A stretch of 62,853 nt of DNA from JAPLMI01 sp043798375 (GTDB lineage Bacteria > Omnitrophota > Gorgyraeia > 2-01-FULL-45-10): NCBI GenBank assembly GCA_043798375.1, contig JAZDOS010000018.1:1-62853 (forward strand), given 5' to 3'. Position numbers and translations under genes: made by a program. How positions within the stretch are numbered: position 1 is the stretch's first letter; each line of letters starts with the position of its first letter. This document shows, piece after piece, positions 32,874 through 39,600 of the stretch. The notes under the pieces are model-generated. The model did not search any database, was not told the origin of the DNA, and worked only from the letters and a program-made list of their open reading frames with translations.

Positions 32874-32901
32874 TATACGCTAAACGCTGTCCGCTATACG
32901 C
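32874..32901. repeat. Heptanucleotide tandem repeat (recA / recX junction)
   Basis: Four 7-mers: TATACGC, TAAACGC, TGTCCGC, TATACGC. The recA stop codon (TAG at 32903-32901) begins the repeat on the minus strand. Confidence 0.8.
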
Positions 32902-33992
32902 TATTTAAGCGCCTTCTCGTATATCTCTTTTTCGATCTTCGCCATAACCTTCGGGTTCTCTTTCAGGAATACCCGCGCGTTCTCTTTGCCCTGGCCAAGT
33001 TTTTCCTCGCCGTAAAGCACCCACGCGCCCGACTTCTGCGTCACGCCGAGAGTCTCCGCCATGTCGAGGACGCTTCCGGATTTCGAGATGCCCTCGTCGT
33101 ACATTATGTCGAATTCCGCTTTCCTGAACGGCGGGGCCACCTTATTTTTGACGATCGACGCCCTGACGCGGTTACCTACGACCTCCTCGCCCTTCTTCAG
33201 CGAAGCGATGCGCCTCAGATCGATTCTGACGGAAGCGTAAAATTTGAGCGCCCGGCCGCCGGTCGTAGTTTCGGGGTTGCCGAACATGACCCCGATCTTT
33301 TCCCTGATCTGATTGATAAAGATGACACAGGTCTTCGACTTGGATATGCAGCCCGACAGCTTCCTGAGCGCCTGGCTCATCAGCCGCGCCTGTAATCCCA
33401 TGTGGCTATCGCCCATGTCGCCCTCGATCTCAGCCTTGGGAGTCAACGCCGCGACCGAATCCACTACAATAACGTCTACCGCGTTAGATCTTACCAAAGT
33501 CTCAACTATCTCAAGCGCCTGCTCGCCCGTATCCGGCTGCGACATGAGAAGATTATCCAGATTTACCCCGATCTTCTTCGCGTATGCCGCGTCAAAGGCA
33601 TGTTCGGCATCGATAAACGCCGCCTGTCCGCCCAACTTTTGAGCATTGGCAACTATGCTTAAAGTAAGCGTAGTCTTACCGCTTGATTCGGGGCCGAATA
33701 TCTCTATAACCCGTCCGCGCGGCACGCCTCCCACGCCAAGCGCTATATCGATAGTGGCCGATCCGGTGGAGATCGCGGGCACATCGAGCTTGAAATCCTG
33801 GCCGAGCTTCATTATCGTCCCTTTGCCGAACTGCTTTTCTATGTGGTCCAACGCCAGATCGAGCGCCTTCAGCTTCTGTTCCTGCGAAACATCCTTCTTC
33901 TCTTCTTTCGCAATTTCCTTAACCGCTTCCTTCTCCCTTGCCTTCGTCTTTACCATTTTCCGGCTCCTTTTGCGTTTTGCGTTCATAACCAT
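32901..33992 (-). CDS. recA: RecA recombinase
   Basis: 363 residues. Walker A is GPESSGKTT, Walker B is VDVIVVDSVAAL, the L1/L2 loops are visible around MGLQARLMSQALRKL and GNPETTTGGRALKFYASVR, and the C-terminal domain is shortened but present. The first about 45 residues are an unusual Lys/Arg/Glu-rich extension (KRKRSRKMVKTKAREKEAVK) not typical of RecA. The start is 33992 or the third codon (33986); no strong Shine-Dalgarno is visible, and a 16-bp palindrome abuts the start. Confidence 0.96.
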   Translation of the reverse strand: MVMNAKRKRSRKMVKTKAREKEAVKEIAKEEKKDVSQEQKLKALDLALDHIEKQFGKGTIMKLGQDFKLDVPAISTGSATIDIALGVGGVPRGRVIEIFGPESSGKTTLTLSIVANAQKLGGQAAFIDAEHAFDAAYAKKIGVNLDNLLMSQPDTGEQALEIVETLVRSNAVDVIVVDSVAALTPKAEIEGDMGDSHMGLQARLMSQALRKLSGCISKSKTCVIFINQIREKIGVMFGNPETTTGGRALKFYASVRIDLRRIASLKKGEEVVGNRVRASIVKNKVAPPFRKAEFDIMYDEGISKSGSVLDMAETLGVTQKSGAWVLYGEEKLGQGKENARVFLKENPKVMAKIEKEIYEKALK

Positions 33993-34051
33993 TAATATAA
34001 TTATATTACATTAGAAGCTATATTATACATATATCACCCCCTTCCTGTAAA
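33993..34051 (-). promoter_or_regulatory. Likely recA promoter with adjacent palindrome
   Basis: Minus-strand TTTACA (34051-34046), 18-nt spacer, TATAAT (34027-34022). Downstream, directly before the start codon, is the perfect palindrome TAATATAATTATATTA (34008-33993), which could be an operator. No recognisable SOS box (CTGT-N8-ACAG or GAAC-N4-GTTC) was found. Confidence 0.45.
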
Positions 34052-34092
34052 GCGATTTCCTGGTGATTTTCCTGGTGATTTTACCGCCGCCG

Positions 34093-34620
34093 CTACGGAT
34101 GAAAGCCTATCTTAGGTTTCGGCTTTGCCGGCGGCGGTTCCATAAGCTTCTTTATCGCCTTAAAAACAATCCCGAACTGCTTATCATACTTCTTCTCCAT
34201 GTCCTCGATTTTGTGCTTCAAGCCCGCGTAGGTCAAGCCTACGCGCCTCAATCCTACAAATGCGCGCATGATCTGGATATTGACTAAAATAGCCCTTTCG
34301 CTATTCAAGACGCTGGATAACATAGCAACACCTTGTTCGGTAAATACGTACGGAAAGTACTTAATATTTTGCCCTTGTTTCAAGGTCGCAATTTGCGACC
34401 TTGAATCCAATACTCTGGATTGAAGCGTAATGACTTCTTCTTTCGTCAACTGAAACATAAAGTCCTCGGGAAACCGCCTCATATTACGCTTCACCTGTTC
34501 ATTGAGCCGCTTTGTCGGCACCATGTAAAGTTCGGCAAGATCTGCATCCACCATTACTTTCTTACCCCTAAACTGAAAAATTCTATTTTCTATCTTTTCA
34601 ATCGGCACTAACATTTCCAT
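34093..34620 (-). CDS. ORF6N-domain DNA-binding protein
   Basis: 175 residues from ATG 34620 (GGGAGTG upstream); the longer frame from 34692 runs through regulatory palindromes and is unlikely. The ORF6N/KilA-N-like domain is clear: KVMVDADLAELYMVPTKRLN, VKRNMRRFPEDFMFQLT and PYVFTEQGVAMLSSVLNS. A helical, coiled-coil-like C-terminal part follows, ending in a Pro/Lys-rich tail. Such proteins are phage-derived regulators of unknown target. A perfect 11-bp-arm palindrome inside the gene (34381-34403) has two relatives upstream of the start, which suggests autoregulation. It sits alone between recA and cinA. Confidence 0.85.
   Translation of the reverse strand: MEMLVPIEKIENRIFQFRGKKVMVDADLAELYMVPTKRLNEQVKRNMRRFPEDFMFQLTKEEVITLQSRVLDSRSQIATLKQGQNIKYFPYVFTEQGVAMLSSVLNSERAILVNIQIMRAFVGLRRVGLTYAGLKHKIEDMEKKYDKQFGIVFKAIKKLMEPPPAKPKPKIGFHP
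34381..34403. repeat. Palindrome within the ORF6N gene
   Basis: CAAGGTCGCAA, one T, then TTGCGACCTTG: perfect 11-bp arms. It encodes the Ser-Gln-Ile-Ala-Thr-Leu segment. Related palindromes lie upstream of the gene. Confidence 0.75.
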
Positions 34621-34634
34621 TAACACTCCCTTCC

Positions 34635-34698
34635 AGGTAGTCACAATTTGTGACCACCTTAATGTTGTCCTCTTAAGGTGCCAAAATGGCACCTCAAG
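34635..34698. promoter_or_regulatory. Two operator-like palindromes upstream of the ORF6N gene
   Basis: AGGTAGTCACAA-T-TTGTGACCACCT (34635-34659) and CTTAAGGTGCCA-AAA-TGGCACCTCAAG (34672-34698), each with one arm mismatch. Shape and GGT...ACC outer parts match the palindrome inside the coding region, so a shared DNA-binding protein, perhaps ORF6N itself, is plausible. Confidence 0.5.
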
Positions 34699-34744
34699 TT
34701 GCTACTTGCCCCCATATATAAAGACGCTTTTTTCGCCAAAATTA

Positions 34745-34773
34745 TTGCAACTATTTTAAAATAAGTGTATACT
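34745..34773 (+). promoter_or_regulatory. cinA promoter giving a leaderless or near-leaderless mRNA
   Basis: TTGCAA (34745-34750), 17-nt spacer, TATACT (34768-34773). The cinA ATG begins 8 nt after the -10 box, so the transcript probably starts at or next to the start codon and carries no Shine-Dalgarno. Confidence 0.6.
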
Positions 34774-34781
34774 CTCACCAT

Positions 34782-35936
34782 ATGAACGCGGAAATCATCT
34801 CGATCGGCACGGAACTTCTGCTCGGGCACATCGTCAATACCAACGCCGCTTTTTTATCCCGGAAACTCGCCGAAATTGGGATAGACGTCTACCACACCTC
34901 TGTGGTCGGCGATAATCCCGGCCGCCTTACCCATGCCATAAAACAGGCGGTTCATCGTTCTGACATCGTAATTATGACGGGCGGCCTCGGCCCGACCGTA
35001 GATGATATCACCGTCGAAACGATCAATGCGCTTCGGCCTGAAAATATAAAATGGATTAAAAATAAGGCCGGAACGGCTCCCGGCCTCGTAACCGAATATC
35101 GCGGCAAGATTATCGTCTGCCTGCCCGGCCCGCCGCGGGAGCTGGAGCCGATGTTTGACAAGGCTATTCTCCCATACCTCCGTAGGGGACGTTTAAACGT
35201 CCCCTGCTCTGTGGATAACTGTCGTTCCTGGATAATCAAATCCCGAACGATAAAGATTACGGGCTTACCTGAATCACTGGTAAATAATAAGGTAAAAGAC
35301 CTTTTGAAATTGAGGCCTCCGACGACTGTCGGCATTTACGCGAAGCTCGGGCAGGTCGAATTGAAGATAATGTCCAAGGCGAAGAACGAGAAAGAGGCGG
35401 GGCGGGCGATCGCCTCGATTGAGCGAAAGATCCGCTCGCGCCTCAAAGATCACATCTTCGGATACGATGACGAAACTCTCGAAGGCGCGGCCGCCAAACT
35501 ACTGACCGGGAAGAAAAGGACGGTCGCGGTCGCCGAGTCCTGCACCGGCGGGCTTCTATCGAACAGGCTTACCAATATCAGCGGAAGTTCGAAGTATTTC
35601 ATAATGGGGCTTATCGCTTATTCGAACGAGGTAAAGAAAAATATCCTCTGCGTAGATCCCGAAGTTCTGAAAATTTACGGCGCGGTATCGAAACAGGCCG
35701 CCGGCCAAATGGCTTTCGGAATAAAGTTTCTTGCGGGAACCGATATTGGCGTCGGTATTACAGGCATCGCCGGCCCTAAAGGAGCGACAAAGTCAAAACC
35801 TGCGGGATTGGTCCATATAGCCCTTGCTATTGGCAACAGGTTAATAACGCGTGAATTGAGATTCAGAGGCTCACGGGAAGAGATTAAGTTCCAGGCCTCG
35901 CAAACAGCGCTGGATTTGATCCGCAAAAACATCTAA
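34782..35936 (+). CDS. cinA: CinA-family nicotinamide-nucleotide amidase
   Basis: 384 residues. The N-terminal MoCF-like domain (IISIGTELLLGHIVNTNAAFLS, VIMTGGLGPTVDD) is followed by a linker and the C-terminal amidase domain with VAVAESCTGGLLSNRL, acting on nicotinamide mononucleotide. A stretch at about residues 134-148 (RRGRLNVPCSVDNCRSW) replaces the normal linker sequence and is encoded partly by a 20-bp palindrome (35185-35204), again an in-frame repeat insertion. It is the first gene of a plus-strand unit with thpR, divergent from recA; cinA and recA are often neighbours. Confidence 0.92.
   Translation: MNAEIISIGTELLLGHIVNTNAAFLSRKLAEIGIDVYHTSVVGDNPGRLTHAIKQAVHRSDIVIMTGGLGPTVDDITVETINALRPENIKWIKNKAGTAPGLVTEYRGKIIVCLPGPPRELEPMFDKAILPYLRRGRLNVPCSVDNCRSWIIKSRTIKITGLPESLVNNKVKDLLKLRPPTTVGIYAKLGQVELKIMSKAKNEKEAGRAIASIERKIRSRLKDHIFGYDDETLEGAAAKLLTGKKRTVAVAESCTGGLLSNRLTNISGSSKYFIMGLIAYSNEVKKNILCVDPEVLKIYGAVSKQAAGQMAFGIKFLAGTDIGVGITGIAGPKGATKSKPAGLVHIALAIGNRLITRELRFRGSREEIKFQASQTALDLIRKNI
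35185..35204. repeat. Palindrome GGGGACGTTTAAACGTCCCC inside cinA
   Basis: Perfect 20-bp palindrome translated as part of cinA. A relative with a longer arm (CGTAGCGGACATTTAAATGT, then CCCCTACG) is at 42441-42468. Confidence 0.8.
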
Positions 35937-35960
35937 TATTGCGGATAACTTCATAAATAA

Positions 35961-35986
35961 TTTTAAAAAGAGGTGCCAGGCACCTT
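35961..35986. repeat. Repeat with AGGTGCCAGGCACCT palindrome (copy 1)
   Basis: The 26-bp sequence made of TTTTAAAAAG followed by AGGTGCCAGGCACCTT occurs here (cinA-thpR gap) and identically at 50495-50520. Confidence 0.8.
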
Positions 35987-35992
35987 ATTTTT

Positions 35993-36553
35993 ATGCGGAC
36001 ATTTATCGCAATAGAACTCTCCGATGAAATCAAGGACACCCTCGCCCAGATCCAATCCCATCTGAAATACGCCGGCGCTGACGTGAAATGGGTCGAGAAG
36101 GATAATATCCATCTCACGCTGAAATTCCTCGGCGAAATAGACGAGAAAAAATGCGAGAAGGTCAAGGCTGTTCTCGACGAAATCGCCAAATCCGTAAAAC
36201 CCTTCGAAATATCGATAAAAGATATCGGGGCTTTCCCAAAGATGGAATTTCCGCGGGTAATCTGGGTAGGTCTCGACAAAGGCGCGAAAGAATCGACAGA
36301 GCTGGCTGCAAAGGTAGACGAGTCGCTTTCAAAGCTCGGCTTTGACAGGGGAACCCGCCCTTTTGCTGCGCACTTAACCGTCGGCCGCGTCCGCTCGCCG
36401 AAGAACAAAGAGGCGTTGAAAGAGAAAATCATGGGCTGTGGGGAACGGGTTACAGGTAACGAAGAAATTTCTTCGGTAATTTTGTTCCAAAGCACCCTCA
36501 CCCCGGCCGGCTCCATCTACACTAAGCTCTACGAGGCAAAATTTGCGGGCTAA
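35993..36553 (+). CDS. thpR: RNA 2',3'-cyclic phosphodiesterase
   Basis: 186 residues of the 2H phosphoesterase (LigT/ThpR) family, which opens 2',3'-cyclic phosphates on RNA. The paired HxTx motifs are HLTLKFLGE (about residues 40-48) and HLTVGRVRS (about residues 124-132). The N-terminus RTFIAIELSDEIK is typical. It lies 56 bp after cinA; this space contains the AGGTGCCAGGCACCT repeat. cinA-thpR is a frequent bacterial gene pair. Confidence 0.92.
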   Translation: MRTFIAIELSDEIKDTLAQIQSHLKYAGADVKWVEKDNIHLTLKFLGEIDEKKCEKVKAVLDEIAKSVKPFEISIKDIGAFPKMEFPRVIWVGLDKGAKESTELAAKVDESLSKLGFDRGTRPFAAHLTVGRVRSPKNKEALKEKIMGCGERVTGNEEISSVILFQSTLTPAGSIYTKLYEAKFAG

Positions 36554-36601
36554 TCCTGTTTATTGCGGAATAAAAGGGTCACGCCCATTTATTTCTTATG
36601 C

Positions 36602-39600
36602 TCAGGCCGCTATCAACGCCGCGGCTACATTGTTATAATCCGGCCTATCGTACGGCTCAGCCGGCCTGTATGAGAGTATGCCTTTAAGCAGCCTTGCCAC
36701 GTCACCCGTCATAATAGCCTCTATATAATCCGCGGCGGCCACATCATCGGCTAACTTAAAGTGCGTCTTTATATAAAAACTCAGGACCTGATATATCGAT
36801 GAATCTCTGGTTATATCTCTACTGATGCGCCTTGCCAGGAGCATCATCGCATAGGTATCGAGCTGGAACTTCTCGCGATACGAATCTTTATCGCTTCTTG
36901 CGTTCAGCAGGGTCCAGGCATTGGCCCTGATAAACCTGATGCCTGCCCCCTTCAGCCTGTCAAGCTCTGCCTCTTCTAAACTATCCGGAACGAGGGCTAT
37001 CGTCCTATTTTCAACACCCTTCGCTTTGGATAAAATATTTTCAACAAATTGCGCGGGGTTCGAGCCGCTTACCCTGTCAAGATTAAACCTGTCGCCATAC
37101 TTTAACCTGTGCGCCTCTAATTCACCGTTGGCGAAAAACTCCGATGTCAAAAGAAGCGTGTAACGTTCTTCCGGAAACGTGGGAATGTCTCTCCCTGCTT
37201 TCGCGGCAAGCCGTTCCATCGCTTCCAGCGCAACAGGTTTGACTTTTATATAACCGGGCACGTTTATCTGTATGTCCGGAGAAAGCGGAAGATGAGCAAG
37301 AAGCGCGGCCCTGCCTTCAGCCGACGGCATTATGTAGAAACCTATCCTGTCTATCCTGTCAATGACCAAATAACCATTTTCTCCGTCAAGTTTTACAACT
37401 ACGTAATCCGCCGGGTTAATCCCATCATCCTTCCTGACGTAATCTGCCCTGAATTTCACGGCCGCATAATAATCAAACAACACTCTCGTTTTCTCGGGGC
37501 CTTCTCCAATCGTTTTTCCTCCGACGGGTAATCCGAAATATTTCGCGAGCTGTATCCTCATAAAGGCCGGGACGGCGGCATAATCCGCGGAACTCAAAAA
37601 GTTCATGCCCTCCGGTGTAAAGCTCAACATCCGGCACATGCCGGACAGCTCCGTATAAAGACGATCGACTTTCGCCTCGTCTTTCTGGAAAGGCAATAAG
37701 CTGCCCTCTTTCACATACGAGGCTATCGCTTCGCGCAGCTCCTCCGCGGCCTTTTTATACTGTTCTCCCGCGATCAGGCCCGCAAAATCTGTGTTTGCCT
37801 GCTGTGCCTGCGCGTCCTCGGTAGGGGTTTTTGCGGCGGCGGTATCCCTCATGTGGTCCAACGCCCATCTTACGCCGATGAGCACATCGGGACAACCGGC
37901 AACGCCGGGCGTCGTTTCAAGCCGCGCCAGGGCCTCTTCCGTCGCAGGACTATTGATGTAGCCGAGCGATATCGCCGCCAGCCGCCTCAATGAAGAATCG
38001 GTTTTAGAGCCGATGATGCGAAGCAGATTATCCGCGGCCTCATTCATCTTCAGTTTTCCCGCCCAGTAAGCGGCGAACATCAATGCCCTTATTTTCCGGC
38101 CGTCCGCCAGACCGTCAAGATCCTGCGCATCCAGTTCACGGGCAACCACGCCCTTATCGATGTATTTACCCATGATATTTTCACGCGCGATCTCCGTGGC
38201 GTGAATTATCGTGAGAACGCGCAGGTTCTCGTCATTCCTCGCGATCCCGTGTTTAACATCCCTCTCGACGCGCGCGCTTATCTCCCTATCCTCTTCGGCC
38301 GCCGGTTCATCAAGAAGCCGTGAGCGTTCCGTTATTATATCGTTCACAACCCTCTGGTGTATTTCGTATATCGAAGCGCCTCTTCCGATTACAAATTGGT
38401 CGGACAGCCATCTTGCATTCACCAGCGCCGTGTCGGCTATATCCCCCTGTATGTGAGGCTTCAACTCCGCCATACGTTTTCTTATCCTGTCGCGGTTAGC
38501 GTCCGACATAACCCGGAAGATCTCCGGCTCCAGCATCGCGTGGAAGACTTCTTCCTTGGACGAGTAGATGCCGCCGCCGTTGGCGACAGGCCCGTAGAAA
38601 TACAGGATGCCGCCCGCCTCGAACTTGTCCTCGGTCCCTATGGCCGCGAAGTTGTTCGCGCCTTCGGAGATTATCTTTGTTCCCGCTTCCGCCATGCGCC
38701 GAATATCTTCCTCGCCGAATACAACGGTGCCTTTCGCGGCGGGAATGAGTATGGTGCTGCCGAGGAAATACGCCTTCCTTGTATCTTCCATAAATTCAAA
38801 TTCGCCTTTATAATAATCCTTAAGTGCAAATTTCCGCCCTGCCCGCTCTCTTACTTTTATCAGCCGCAGAAGCTGTTTTTTATCCAGCCCTTCCCTGTTA
38901 TATATCGTGCCTTTCGAATCGGCCGCGGCCGTTATTTTAACTTTGGCGAATATGTCGGGATATTTGTCATGCAGATACCTCAGGACGCCTCCTCCGACGT
39001 CGCCGAAGCCGACGATCCCCATCGTGAGATTATTCTCGTCTATCTTAAAACGCTTCATCAGTTCTGTGTTATCCAGCGCGGCCGCGAGCGTCTCCACGAC
39101 AGCTATGCTAGTCGCCATCCATTCCACGTGCGGGAATGTTCCGGTCGTTTCCGGATCGCGGCTTGTGGTGGAAATGATCTGCGTCTCCTGCATACCGAAT
39201 ACCCGGCGCGCCGCGATCTTCTCGTCTTCTATCCAGCCCATCTGCTCATACTCCATGCCTACATCCGGCCCGCCCAGATACAGGTTCATGAGGCAGCCGG
39301 CAAGCATGGATGAAGCGGCCCAGTCCCTGATAAACGATTCCTTATCGGCGTTCCTGTCCGCGAGGAATATGGTCTTGCCGCCGTCAAAATATGTCTCCCA
39401 GAACGGGCTTTTGTAGAACATGGCGTTCGCAAGGCGCACGCCTTCCAATAGCAGCGGATCCTGTGTCTTTTCCGGGTTGCCCATGAATTTTTCATCCATG
39501 CTATCCAGCGTGGATTTGCCGGCGTATTCGCCTACCTGATACCAGCGGCATCCGCCTTTAGCGAATATCATCTTTGGGTTCTTCGTGCGCGAGAATATGG

